Source: Comamonadaceae bacterium
GTDB lineage: Bacteria; Pseudomonadota; Gammaproteobacteria; Burkholderiales; Burkholderiaceae_C
Reading direction: 5' to 3'
DNA: 64,000 nt
NCBI GenBank assembly: GCA_009996515.1
Contig: JAACZV010000001.1
Location: forward strand, 248,001-312,000
The position numbers and the translations under genes are program-made. The notes beneath the pieces are model-generated. The model saw only the letters and a program-made list of their open reading frames with translations, made no database searches and was not told where the DNA came from. This document shows positions 54,437-62,519 of this stretch, one piece after another (the first letter of the stretch is position 1; each line of letters starts with the position of its first letter).

Positions 54437-55072
54437 TCAGAAACCCAGGCTGGCCAGCAGGTCGTCGACCTCGCCCTGGTTGGCGACCACGTCCGTGCGG
54501 CCCTCGGGGTTCACGACCGGGCCCTGCAGGATGTTGGGGTCGACCTTCTCGCGCTGCTCGGGCGGCACCACCTGCACCAGCAGCTTGACCAGGCTGTCCT
54601 CCAGGTCGTTGGCCAGCGTGACGACCTTGGCGACCACCTGGCCCGTCAGGTCGTGGAAGTCCTGGGCCAGCATGATGTCGGTCAGGTGGGCGTCGATGCT
54701 GGCCGTGCGTTGCTCGACGTCCTTGACGAAGTTCAGCACCGCGCCGCTGGCCACCGCGCGCACCGGGTCGGCCACGATGGCGGCGGCCATGTCGTTGGCC
54801 GCCTTGCTGATGCCGGCATGCTCGGCCTTGGCCTGGTCCACCGAATTCAGCACTCGCTCGGCGGCCGCGGCCGTCTTGGTCGCGATGTAGTTCAGGCGGC
54901 TGCGCGCATCGGGCAGGCCGTCGGTGGCCACCTGCAGCTTGGGCATGACGCCCAGGCGCTGCATGGTGTCGTGCAGCGTGCGCGTGATCGTGCCGAGCTG
55001 CTGGAAGACCTCGGGCGAGACGAGCAACGGCTCCTTCGCCTGGGCCAGCTGGTCCAACTGTTCCATAGACAT
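54437..55072 (-). CDS. cheZ: CheY-P phosphatase CheZ
   Basis: A 211-residue helical protein that removes phosphate from CheY. The active-site helix has IMLAQDFHDLTGQVVAKVV, with the conserved DF-DLTGQ pattern and the catalytic Gln. The C-terminal VDDLLASLGF is the CheY-binding tail. It lies 16 bases after cheY. Other chemotaxis genes (cheA, cheW, cheR, cheB) are not in the window. Confidence 0.95.
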   Translation of the reverse strand: MSMEQLDQLAQAKEPLLVSPEVFQQLGTITRTLHDTMQRLGVMPKLQVATDGLPDARSRLNYIATKTAAAAERVLNSVDQAKAEHAGISKAANDMAAAIVADPVRAVASGAVLNFVKDVEQRTASIDAHLTDIMLAQDFHDLTGQVVAKVVTLANDLEDSLVKLLVQVVPPEQREKVDPNILQGPVVNPEGRTDVVANQGEVDDLLASLGF

Positions 55073-55088
55073 GGCGGCTCCCTCGTGG

Positions 55089-55481
55089 TCAGGCCGCCGC
55101 GGCCAGCTTCTGCATGATCTTCAGGACTTTTTCTTCCAGCGTGGCCTTGGTGAACGGCTTGACGATGTAGCCCGCGGCACCCGACTGCGCGGCCAGCACG
55201 ATGTCTTCCTTGCGCGCCTCGGCGGTGACCATCAGCACCGGCAGGTGCTTGAGGTTGGGATCTTCCTTGATGGCCTTGAGCAGCTCGAAGCCCGTCATGT
55301 TGGGCATGTTGATGTCGCTGACGACGAAGTCGAACTTGGCGCCCTTGAGCATGTTCAGCGCCTCGACCCCGTCCTCGGCTTCCTCGCAGTTGTTGTAGCC
55401 GATCTCCTTGAGCAGGCCGCGCACGATGCGGCGCATCGTGGAGAAATCGTCAACAACCAGGAATTTCATGTCAGCGCTCAT
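55089..55481 (-). CDS. cheY: Chemotaxis response regulator CheY
   Basis: A 130-residue single-domain receiver. The acidic pair is Asp11-Asp12, the phosphoacceptor is Asp56 ([13 protein letters not shown]) and the signalling lysine is Lys108 (YIVKPFT). Phospho-CheY binds the motor switch to reverse rotation. Confidence 0.97.
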   Translation of the reverse strand: MSADMKFLVVDDFSTMRRIVRGLLKEIGYNNCEEAEDGVEALNMLKGAKFDFVVSDINMPNMTGFELLKAIKEDPNLKHLPVLMVTAEARKEDIVLAAQSGAAGYIVKPFTKATLEEKVLKIMQKLAAAA

Positions 55482-55535
55482 GGCGATCCTCTCTCGGGGC
55501 AGGCGGGGAATTCGGGGCAGCCCGCAGTCTAGTTT

Positions 55536-56510
55536 CTAGCGCGCCGGGGCCGGCGCGGGAGTTTGAGGCATTTTGCCGCTGCCCGGCACTTCCGTGACGC
55601 CGCTGTCGGCCGGCGTGGCATCGGCCTCAGGCTCGTCGGTCACGTTCTTCAGCACGGCGTCCTCGGCATCGCGGTTCATGACGATGATGCTGATGCGCCG
55701 GTTCAACGCGCCGTTGGGGTCCTTGGGGTCCAGCAGCTTGCTGGCCGCCAGCCCCTGCACGCGCAGCATGCGCGCCTCCGACAGGCCGCCTGCCACCAGC
55801 TCGCGCCGCGACGCATTGGCCCGGTCGGCCGACAGCTCCCAGTTGCTGTAGCCCTTGTCGCCGGCCGAGAACGGCTGGGCGTCGGTGTGGCCCTCCACCG
55901 TCAGCCGGTTGGGCACCTCGGTCAGCACACTGCCCAGTTCGCGCAGCAGCTCGCGCATATAAGGCTTCACGACGGCACTGCCGCTGTCGAACATGGGGCG
56001 GTTGCCCTCGTCGACGATCTGGATGCGCAGGCCTTCCTTGGTCATGTCCAGGCGGATCTGACCGCCCAGCGCGGCGAGCTTGGGGTTCTCGGCCAGCACC
56101 TGCTCGACCTTGGCCTTGAGCTGCTCCAGCCGCGACTTCTCGGCCTTGCGCTGCTCCTCCTTCAGCGCGCGCAGCGTGTAGCTGGCGCGCCGGGCGGTGG
56201 TGTCGCCCTCCTTGACCTGGCCGGTCTCGCGCGTCAAGTCCTTGCCGCCGCCGCGCACGACGCTGGACGAATCGCCCGAGCCCGAGCCGCCCAGCATCGC
56301 CACCTTCAGCGGCGACTGGAAGAACTCGGCAATGCCTTTCTTGTCGCCCTCGGTCGTCGAGCCCAGCAGCCACATCAGCAGGAAGAAGGCCATCATGGCC
56401 GTGACGAAGTCCGCGTAGGCGATCTTCCACGCGCCGCCATGGGCCGCGTGGCCGCCCTTCTTCACCTTCTTGATGATGATGGGCTGTAGCTTCTTGGCAT
56501 CCCCCGCCAT
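55536..56510 (-). CDS. motB: Stator protein MotB
   Basis: A 324-residue stator subunit. One membrane segment (FVTAMMAFFLLMWLLGS) follows the proton-carrying Asp34 in AYADFVTA. A periplasmic OmpA-like domain (LTVEGHTDAQPFSAGDKGYSNWELSADRANASRREL) anchors it to peptidoglycan. The C-terminus is an acidic Pro-rich tail. Its start lies 15 bases after the motA stop. Confidence 0.96.
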   Translation of the reverse strand: MAGDAKKLQPIIIKKVKKGGHAAHGGAWKIAYADFVTAMMAFFLLMWLLGSTTEGDKKGIAEFFQSPLKVAMLGGSGSGDSSSVVRGGGKDLTRETGQVKEGDTTARRASYTLRALKEEQRKAEKSRLEQLKAKVEQVLAENPKLAALGGQIRLDMTKEGLRIQIVDEGNRPMFDSGSAVVKPYMRELLRELGSVLTEVPNRLTVEGHTDAQPFSAGDKGYSNWELSADRANASRRELVAGGLSEARMLRVQGLAASKLLDPKDPNGALNRRISIIVMNRDAEDAVLKNVTDEPEADATPADSGVTEVPGSGKMPQTPAPAPAR

Positions 56511-56525
56511 GTCAGACCTTCGTCA

Positions 56526-57383
56526 TCACTTCTTCTTGACGTGCCCTTCCAGCTCCGTGAAGCTGGGGCGGTCGCCCGAGAACAGCACCTTGCGGCCGAA
56601 CTCGATGGCCACCTGCGGCGCATAGCCCTGCATGCTGGCCAGCAGCGTGGTCTTGATGCACTGGAATTCCTTGCCGGCGTCCTCCACCTTCTGCTCCAGC
56701 AGGCCGGCCAGCGGCTCGGCGAAGCCGTAGGCCAGCAGGATGCCCAGGAAGGTGCCGACCAGCGCCGAGCCGATCATGCCGCCCAGCACCGCCGGCGGCT
56801 GCCCCACCGAGCCCATGGTGTTCACCACACCCAGCACGGCGGCCACGATGCCGAAGGCCGGCAGACCGCCGGCCACGCGCTGCAGCGCCGCCACGGCGGC
56901 ATGCTCTTCCTGGTGGTGGGTCTCGATCTCGCTGTCCATCAGCGACTCGATCTCGTGCGCGTTCAGGTTGCCCGACACCATCATGCGCAGGTAGTCGGTG
57001 ATGAACTCCGTGACATGGTGGTCGTTGCCCACCGTCGGGTACTTCTGGAACAGCGGGCTGGAATGCGGCTCCTCGACGTCCTTCTCGATGGACATCAGGC
57101 CTTCCTTGCGCGCCTTCTGCAGGATGTCGTACATCAGCGCCAGCAGCTCCATGTAGCGCGCCTTGCTGTACTTGCTGCCCTTGAAGCAGCGCCCCAGGCC
57201 GGCCGCCGTGGCCTTGACCACCTTCATCTGGTTGTTGGCCAGGAAGGCACCCATGGCCGCGCCGAAGATGGTGATCATCTCGAAGGGCAAGGCGTGCAGG
57301 ATGACGCCGATGTTCCCGCCGTGGGCGATGAACACGCCGAAGATGCAGGCCATGGAGATGGCCCAGCCGATGAGGACGAACAT
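56526..57383 (-). CDS. motA: Stator protein MotA
   Basis: A 285-residue stator subunit with four membrane segments; the first starts MFVLIGWAISMACIFGVFIA, and the later pair has GLPAFGIVAAVLGVVNTM and GGMIGSALVGTFLGILLAYGFAEPLA. The cytoplasmic loop (ARYMELLALMYDILQKARKEGLMSIEKDVE) contacts the rotor. It has a good FliA promoter upstream (57413-57439) and heads motA-motB-cheY-cheZ. Confidence 0.96.
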   Translation of the reverse strand: MFVLIGWAISMACIFGVFIAHGGNIGVILHALPFEMITIFGAAMGAFLANNQMKVVKATAAGLGRCFKGSKYSKARYMELLALMYDILQKARKEGLMSIEKDVEEPHSSPLFQKYPTVGNDHHVTEFITDYLRMMVSGNLNAHEIESLMDSEIETHHQEEHAAVAALQRVAGGLPAFGIVAAVLGVVNTMGSVGQPPAVLGGMIGSALVGTFLGILLAYGFAEPLAGLLEQKVEDAGKEFQCIKTTLLASMQGYAPQVAIEFGRKVLFSGDRPSFTELEGHVKKK

Positions 57384-57412
57384 GCGTGAATGCTGTGGAG
57401 GTGTTCAGGCCA

Positions 57413-57439
57413 TATCGGCCCGATGCCGGGGGGCTTGAG
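57413..57439 (-). promoter_or_regulatory. FliA (sigma-28) promoter of motA
   Basis: Reading on the minus strand: TCAAGCCC, 11 bases, GCCGATAT. The -10 box matches 7 of 8 bases of GCCGATAA at the correct spacing. It is 30 bases upstream of the motA start. Confidence 0.85.
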
Positions 57440-57472
57440 AAAGTATGCCGCGCCGCACCCGCATTGAACGCA

Positions 57473-58234
57473 TCAATTGGCCGGCTTTGATGCGGCATTC
57501 CGCCCGGGGCGGTAAAGCCACACATTCTGGCCGTTCGGCAGTTGCCAGCTCGCCACCGCCGGCTCGCCCGGCACCGCGAAATCCAGGCTGACCAGCCAGG
57601 CCGCGGGCGCCAGCTCCGCAGCGGCCTTGGCCCAGACGCGGGGCATGGATTCGGGGCGCTGGAACACATAGACCAGCGCGAACGGCGCCCAGTCGTCGGC
57701 CCACAGGTCACCGCGCCGCACGCGCGCAGCGCGCGCCCGCCAGCGCGCCAGCAGCGCCAGCGGCCGGCTCCATTCGACGCCCTCCACGCGGGCCTGCGGA
57801 TACGCCGTCAGCAACTCGCGCAGGCCGTCACCGGCACCGCAGCCGGCGTCCAGCACGCGGGCGCCGGCGGGCAGCGGCGCCTGCCCGGGCAGCGGCGCCA
57901 GCGCGCCGCGCGGCGTCGGGAACAGCGGCGCCTCGCTCCAGGCGCGGCGCGGGTACAGCCACCACAGCAGCGCCAGCGCCAGCAGCCAGCCGCCGCTCCA
58001 GGCCACGCTGCCACCCTCGGGCCGCCAGCCCAGCAGCAGCGCCGAAACCGGAAAGCCCAAGGCGACGATCAGCCGGCGCCAGCGCTGGCCATGCAGCAGG
58101 GCCAGCGCGACGCCCACCGCCGCCCCGGCGGCGAGCGCCATGTCCGGGCCCAGACCCAGCGACAGGCGGTGCGCCAGCCAGGCCAGCAACCAGGCCAGCA
58201 GGGCCGACAGCGGCCAGGCGGTGACGAAGTTCAC
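57473..58234 (-). CDS. Membrane-anchored SAM-dependent methyltransferase-like protein
   Basis: With the GTG at 58234, a 253-residue protein that begins with about four hydrophobic segments (LSALLAWLLAWLAH, MALAAGAAVGVALALLHG, LIVALGFPVSALLLGW, WLLALALLWWLYP) followed by a class I methyltransferase core (ARVLDAGCGAGDGLRELL, then ARVEGVEWSRPLALLARW). It overlaps the upstream GT2 gene by a GTGA. The substrate is unknown; glycans or lipid-linked sugars are likely given the neighbours. The membrane fusion is unusual for such enzymes. Confidence 0.75.
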   Translation of the reverse strand: MNFVTAWPLSALLAWLLAWLAHRLSLGLGPDMALAAGAAVGVALALLHGQRWRRLIVALGFPVSALLLGWRPEGGSVAWSGGWLLALALLWWLYPRRAWSEAPLFPTPRGALAPLPGQAPLPAGARVLDAGCGAGDGLRELLTAYPQARVEGVEWSRPLALLARWRARAARVRRGDLWADDWAPFALVYVFQRPESMPRVWAKAAAELAPAAWLVSLDFAVPGEPAVASWQLPNGQNVWLYRPGRNAASKPAN

Positions 58235-59292
58235 GGCCAGGGGTGGGCGACGCGCAGCGCGGCAGCCTCGGCGGCGCGGTCGGTGCCGTCCAGCACCACG
58301 GCCAGGTTGTGCGCGGCCAGGAAACTGCCGCGGCCGGCCACGGCGCCGGTCTGCTCGGGGCGCTCGCCCAGCTCCAGGCAACGCCGCCAGGCGGCCTCGG
58401 CCATGGGCAGCAGCTCGCCGGCCTGGGCGGGTTGGCTGGCCGCCAGGTCCAGCAGCAGGTCGCCCAGCGCGAAGAAGAAGTCGGGCGACTCGGCCCCGGC
58501 CTGCATCTGCGACTGCGCGAAGTCCACCGCGTCGGCATGCCGGCCCAGGCATTTGAGGCCGAACAGCCGCCGCGTCACCAGGTCCAGCCACCAGGGCGCG
58601 GCGGCCGCGCCCGGCAGCGCCGCGGCCCGCGCGAAGGCGGCCTCGGCGGCCTCATGCTCGTCGTAGACGGCGCAGTCCTTGCCGAGCTGGTAGCTGAGGT
58701 AGGCGTCGTCGGGCGACTCGGCCAGCGCCCGCTCGAGCAGCCGGCGGTTGCGCCCGCGCTTGTCCGCCAGCCGCTCGGCGACGTAGCCGTCATGCCCCAC
58801 CACCAGCGGCAGCCGGCGCAGCGGCAGCCGGTGCTGGGGCTGCTCATGCACGCGGCCCGCATAGCGCACCGGCCCGGGCAGTACGCGGCTCAGCCAGGCG
58901 CTGGCCTCGGCCTGCCGGCCCGGCGCCTGCTCGAAGCGGTCGCGCAGCCGCAGCGCGCCGACGAAATCGGGCGGCGTGTCGCGCAGCGCCCGCAAGGCCT
59001 CGCCGCCCTCGATCAGCCATTCGTCCGCGTCCAGCACCAGATGCCAGTCGGCCCCGGCCAGCGCCAGCGCGTGGTTGCGAGCGGCGGCGAAGTCGTCGCA
59101 CCAGGCGAAATGCGCCACGCGGGCGCCATGCTCGCTCGCGACCCTTGCCGTGTCGTCGCGCGAGCCGGTGTCCAGCACCAGCATCTCGTCCACCCAGGGG
59201 CGCACGCTGTCCAGCAGCCGCCCGATGCGGGCAGCCTCGTCGCGGGCGATGACGACAAGGGCCAGGCGGTGCGGCGAGGGGACGGCGGTCAT
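58231..59292 (-). CDS. GT2-family glycosyltransferase with C-terminal TPR-like region
   Basis: A 353-residue enzyme. The GT-A core has ALVVIARDEAARIGRLLDSV, LDTGSRDDTARVASEHGA and the metal-binding DAD in LVLDADEWLIEG. The C-terminal half (AYLSYQLGKDCAVYDEHEAAEAAFARAA and later repeats) is TPR-like. Such GT2-TPR enzymes occur with glycan and flagellin glycosylation loci. It is transcribed away from the DXD glycosyltransferase gene and overlaps the methyltransferase gene. Confidence 0.85.
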   Translation of the reverse strand: MTAVPSPHRLALVVIARDEAARIGRLLDSVRPWVDEMLVLDTGSRDDTARVASEHGARVAHFAWCDDFAAARNHALALAGADWHLVLDADEWLIEGGEALRALRDTPPDFVGALRLRDRFEQAPGRQAEASAWLSRVLPGPVRYAGRVHEQPQHRLPLRRLPLVVGHDGYVAERLADKRGRNRRLLERALAESPDDAYLSYQLGKDCAVYDEHEAAEAAFARAAALPGAAAAPWWLDLVTRRLFGLKCLGRHADAVDFAQSQMQAGAESPDFFFALGDLLLDLAASQPAQAGELLPMAEAAWRRCLELGERPEQTGAVAGRGSFLAAHNLAVVLDGTDRAAEAAALRVAHPWP

Positions 59293-59422
59293 GGCCGCAT
59301 TGTCTCCACGCGCGCGCGGGGGCGCCCGCTGGTTCAGGGCCGGATTTCCCCCATTCCACCAGCCTTTGCAGCGGCACCGGCCGGCCTAGAGTGGCAGCCT
59401 CTCCAACCTCGGCAAGGCTCCC

Positions 59423-60064
59423 GTGATCCCCCGCACATTGCATGTGATCTGGGTCGGCGACGAATCCAAGCGCCCCGACAACTGCATCAACACCTGGCGC
59501 CAGCACAATCCCGACTGGACGCTGCGCGTCTGGGGCAATGAGGAGCTCGCCAGCTATGGCTGGGTCAACGCCCGCCACATGCGCGAGATGGCCGGCCGCG
59601 AGCTCAACGGCGTGGCCGACCTGATGCGCTGGGAGATCCTCTACAACGAGGGCGGCTTCGTCGTGGATGCCGACAGCATCTGCCTGCGGCCGCTGGAGCC
59701 CTGGCTGTTCGACGGCGAGGCCTGCGCCTGCTGGGAGAACGAGCTGGTGCGCTCGGGGCTGATCGCGGCCGGCTACGTGGCGTCCCGCCCCGAGAACCCC
59801 TTCTTCGGCCAGCTCATCCTGGACCTGCAGAACGAGCCCAGCGTGGTGGACCGCATGGCCTGGCAGAGCGTCGGGCCGCTGTTCCTGACCGAATCCGTGC
59901 GCCGGCACCGCTATGCCGGACTGACGATCTGGCCCAGTCATTTCTTCATCCCGCGCCACTTCACGGGCCAGGAGTACAGCGGTGGCGGTGCCATCTTCGC
60001 CGCCCAGGCCTGGGGCAGCACGCTGGGCGTGTACGACGAACTGCACAAGAAGGAGCTGGCATGA
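59423..60064 (+). CDS. DXD-motif glycosyltransferase (GT32-like)
   Basis: A 213-residue protein from a GTG start. It begins IPRTLHVIWVGDESKRPDN and has the nucleotide-sugar DXD motif in NEGGFVVDADSICLRPLEPW, as in the Gly_transf_sug family. It lacks a membrane anchor. The stop overlaps the next start (60061-60064), so it works with the methyltransferase. Confidence 0.85.
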   Translation: MIPRTLHVIWVGDESKRPDNCINTWRQHNPDWTLRVWGNEELASYGWVNARHMREMAGRELNGVADLMRWEILYNEGGFVVDADSICLRPLEPWLFDGEACACWENELVRSGLIAAGYVASRPENPFFGQLILDLQNEPSVVDRMAWQSVGPLFLTESVRRHRYAGLTIWPSHFFIPRHFTGQEYSGGGAIFAAQAWGSTLGVYDELHKKELA

Positions 60065-60714
60065 CGGCCGCCCCGCAAGGCCAGGACAGCGCCGACGAGC
60101 TGCCCGTCTCGCCGCTGGAGTTCGCGCACCAGCGCTATTTCGTGCAGAAGCTCAGGGTCGGCGAGGACTTCATCGGCGTGCCGCGTGTGGACGCCTTCGC
60201 CACGCTGTGCGCCGGCAAGCGCGTGTTGCACGTGGGCTGCGTGGACTGGCCCATCACCGACCTGCGGCAGTCGCTGCACCTGCAGCTGGACGCCTGCTGC
60301 GAGCTCGACGGCTTCGACATCCACGACGAGGCTTTCGCGCAGATGCAGCCGCACCTGAAGGGACGGCTGTTCAACGACTGGGCCGACGTGCGGGGGCCAT
60401 ACGACCTGGTGCTGGTGCCCGAGGTCCTGGAGCATGTGCCGGACGTGCAGGGCTTTCTGCGCCAGCTCGACGCGCTGGGCGCGGCGCAGTACATCCTCAC
60501 GGTGCCCGACGCCTACTCCTGCTTTCGGCGCCATTTCGACTACAACAGCGGCGCGCAGACCTTTGTCGAGGTGGTCCACCCCGACCACAACTGCTGGTAC
60601 ACGCCGTTCACGCTGTCCAACGTGATCCGCAAGTACACGCCCTGGCAGATCGACGGCCTGTTCTTCTTCAACGGCATCTCGCTGCTGGCGGTGGCCTCCC
60701 GGCCCGCCGGCTGA
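60061..60714 (+). CDS. SAM-dependent methyltransferase of unknown substrate
   Basis: A 217-residue protein with a class I methyltransferase core. The SAM-binding part is KRVLHVGCVDWPITD, then LDGFDIHDEAFAQM and YDLVLVPEVLEHVPDVQGFL, typical of UbiE/Methyltransf_11-like enzymes. Coupled to the DXD glycosyltransferase gene, it may methylate a sugar. It ends before flhC, which reads toward it. Confidence 0.85.
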   Translation: MTAAPQGQDSADELPVSPLEFAHQRYFVQKLRVGEDFIGVPRVDAFATLCAGKRVLHVGCVDWPITDLRQSLHLQLDACCELDGFDIHDEAFAQMQPHLKGRLFNDWADVRGPYDLVLVPEVLEHVPDVQGFLRQLDALGAAQYILTVPDAYSCFRRHFDYNSGAQTFVEVVHPDHNCWYTPFTLSNVIRKYTPWQIDGLFFFNGISLLAVASRPAG

Positions 60715-60756
60715 GCGGCCGCGCCAACGGCAAAGGGGGCCAGCGCCCCCCTTTCT

Positions 60757-61293
60757 TCAGTGCATCTGGATGGCGCCCTGGGCGCGCCCCTTGCCGGCGC
60801 GCGCCGGCGGGTTGCACAGGCCGCAGACGAAGTGGCGGGCGATCTCGTGCGGATGGGTCACGAACTGGCCGCTGCACCTGGAGCACTTGGTCAGCGTCAA
60901 CATGCCGTTGTCGACAAACTTCACCAGGCGCCAGGCGCGCGTGACCGACAGCATGGCTTCCAGCCCCTGGGCCGTGGTCTGCTCCTGGTAGAGCTGGTAG
61001 GCCTTGATGACGGTGTCGATCTCTTCCATCTCCGCGGCCTTGTTCAGGTACTCGTGGATGTTCAGGAACAGGCTGGCGTGGATGTTGGGTTGCCAGGTCA
61101 TGAACCAGTCGGTCGAGAACGGCAGCTGGCCCTTGGACGGCGACTTGCCCGCCACCTCCTTGTACAGCCGCAGCAGGCGCTCGTAGGACAGGTCGGTCTC
61201 CGACTCCAGCACCTGCAGTCGCGCGCCCAGATGAATCAGCTGGACGGCACGTTCGATCTGCTTGGCTTCGGTGAGGATGCTTTTGACGCGCAT
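60757..61293 (-). CDS. flhC: Flagellar master activator FlhC
   Basis: A 178-residue subunit of the FlhD4C2 activator. It has the family start MRVKSILTEAKQIERAVQLIHLGARLQVL and a C-terminal zinc site (CSRC at 137-140 and CGLC at 157-160). It activates middle flagellar operons with sigma-70. It follows flhD with 167 bases between them, much of it repeat. Confidence 0.96.
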   Translation of the reverse strand: MRVKSILTEAKQIERAVQLIHLGARLQVLESETDLSYERLLRLYKEVAGKSPSKGQLPFSTDWFMTWQPNIHASLFLNIHEYLNKAAEMEEIDTVIKAYQLYQEQTTAQGLEAMLSVTRAWRLVKFVDNGMLTLTKCSRCSGQFVTHPHEIARHFVCGLCNPPARAGKGRAQGAIQMH

Positions 61294-61334
61294 GGCAGTC
61301 TCCTGGAATCGGTGCGTGTTTGGTATTCGGTATT

Positions 61335-61452
61335 GCGGGCGAGCCCCGGGCCGCTCCCAAGCCGCCCGCCTCGGGGATGTCGCGAAGGGGCTGCCCCTGA
61401 GCGATCCCCACCCCCTCGGGGGGTCAGCGGCGCGTACCCGCGCCGCCGGGGG
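61335..61452 (+). repeat. Palindromic dispersed repeat, family A, copy 5 (diverged), inside flhDC
   Basis: It lies between flhD and flhC. It keeps the order of blocks (CCCCGGGCCGCTCCCAAGCC, GGGGATGTCGCGAAGGGG, CACCCCCTCGGGGGGTC) but differs from copies 1, 2 and 4 at many bases. It lies in the intergenic part of the master operon's transcript. Confidence 0.7.
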
Positions 61453-61460
61453 CCAACAGT

Positions 61461-61781
61461 TCAGGCGTGCTCGTGCCGGCCGGCCATCAGGATGGAGGCA
61501 TGCAGCCGCGACACCGCGTCGTTGGCGCCGGGCTTGGCATGGTTGGTGAGCAGGCCCCACACCAGGTCGTCGCTCATGCGGAAGGCGCACAGCAGCGTGT
61601 TGCCGGACGCGATCTTCATGATCTGCGCCGGGCTCAGCGTGCCGATCAGCGTCGCCGTCTCCTCGCTGATGCCCAGCCGGTACAGCGCCTGCTCGCGGTC
61701 CGCGCGGATCAGGCTCTGGGCCAGCATCAGGTAGGACAGGTTGGCTTCACGGATCTCGGCAAGCATTTGATCGGCGTTCAT
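61461..61781 (-). CDS. flhD: Flagellar master activator FlhD
   Basis: A 106-residue partner of FlhC. Features include MLAEIREANLSYLMLAQSLIRADREQALYRLGISEETATLIGTLSPAQI and a short C-terminus. Its upstream region is the flhDC control region. Confidence 0.95.
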   Translation of the reverse strand: MNADQMLAEIREANLSYLMLAQSLIRADREQALYRLGISEETATLIGTLSPAQIMKIASGNTLLCAFRMSDDLVWGLLTNHAKPGANDAVSRLHASILMAGRHEHA

Positions 61782-61943
61782 GGCGGCTTCCGTTTCGGGG
61801 TTGGACGTGTTGAAAACGTGAAACGGATTGTGTTGACCGCCCTCTTTCGTCGATATCAGGCGCCGTCGGTGTGCGGTGTCGCGTTTTCGGCCGGGGCTTG
61901 TCAGTGAAATTCCTACAGGCGCGTCGGGCCGCGCGGCAAACGA
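61782..61943 (-). promoter_or_regulatory. flhDC upstream control region
   Basis: It lies between flhD and the TPR gene's terminator. I see no FliA-type box, as expected for a master gene, and cannot place a sigma-70 promoter or activator site with confidence. Confidence 0.4.
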
Positions 61944-61976
61944 CGAGGCCCCGCGGCTTGCGCCGGCGGGGCCTCG
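61944..61976 (-). terminator. Hairpin terminator after the TPR gene
   Basis: An 11-base perfect stem (CGAGGCCCCGC with GCGGGGCCTCG) is followed on the minus strand by a weak T-run (TCGTTTG). It is 22 bases past the TPR gene stop. Confidence 0.65.
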
Positions 61977-61997
61977 AGAGGCGGGGTAGCGGGCCCG

Positions 61998-62468
61998 TCA
62001 GCCGCGGCTGCGGTGCAGGCGCGCCAGCTCCGTCATCGCGACCGGCAGCAGCTCGGGCGCCTCGGCCTGCAGGCTGGCACGGCCAGCGCCGCTCTGCAGC
62101 TCGGTCAGCACGCCGATGGCATGGTCCACCCGCCCCAGACCCGACAGCGCGAAGGCCAGCGTGTAGAGACTGGGGCCATGCAGCGTGCACAGCTGCAGCG
62201 CCCGCTCGGCATGAGTCACCGCATGCTCCAGCTGGCCGGCCGCCAGCAGCAGGGCCGCCATGTCGGACAGCAGGTCGTGGCTCGCCGGCTCGTCCTGCAG
62301 GGCGTCATGCAGCAGCCCCAGGCCGCCGCCCAGGTTGCCACGCGAGGCTTCGGCGAAAGCCGCGTTGCGGGCCCGGGCCAGCAGCAGGGCCGGCTCGCTG
62401 CTGGGCACGGCAACGGGACGATGACCGTTGCGCGGAATGGTCGTGGCGGGACTGGATTGAGCACGCAT
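61998..62468 (-). CDS. Small TPR-like protein next to fliC
   Basis: A 156-residue protein with repeated helix pairs of TPR type (LLARARNAAFAEASRGNLGGGLGLLHDAL, HDLLSDMAALLLAAGQLEHAVTHAERALQL, PSLYTLAFALSGLGRVDHAIGVLTEL). A polar N-terminus (SSPATTIPRNGHRP) precedes it. No signal peptide. A candidate FliA promoter lies just upstream. It may be a flagellin-related chaperone or part of glycosylation; no family name can be assigned. Confidence 0.7.
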   Translation of the reverse strand: MRAQSSPATTIPRNGHRPVAVPSSEPALLLARARNAAFAEASRGNLGGGLGLLHDALQDEPASHDLLSDMAALLLAAGQLEHAVTHAERALQLCTLHGPSLYTLAFALSGLGRVDHAIGVLTELQSGAGRASLQAEAPELLPVAMTELARLHRSRG

Positions 62469-62492
62469 CGCGGAAGACTCCGACCCGGCGCG

Positions 62493-62519
62493 GGGTCGGC
62501 CGGGATGAGCCGCACTTTA
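62493..62519 (-). promoter_or_regulatory. Candidate FliA promoter of the TPR gene
   Basis: On the minus strand: TAAAGTGC, 11 bases, GCCGACCC. The -35 box matches 6 of 8 and the -10 box 5 of 8 at correct spacing. It is 24 bases upstream of the TPR gene start. Confidence 0.5.
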
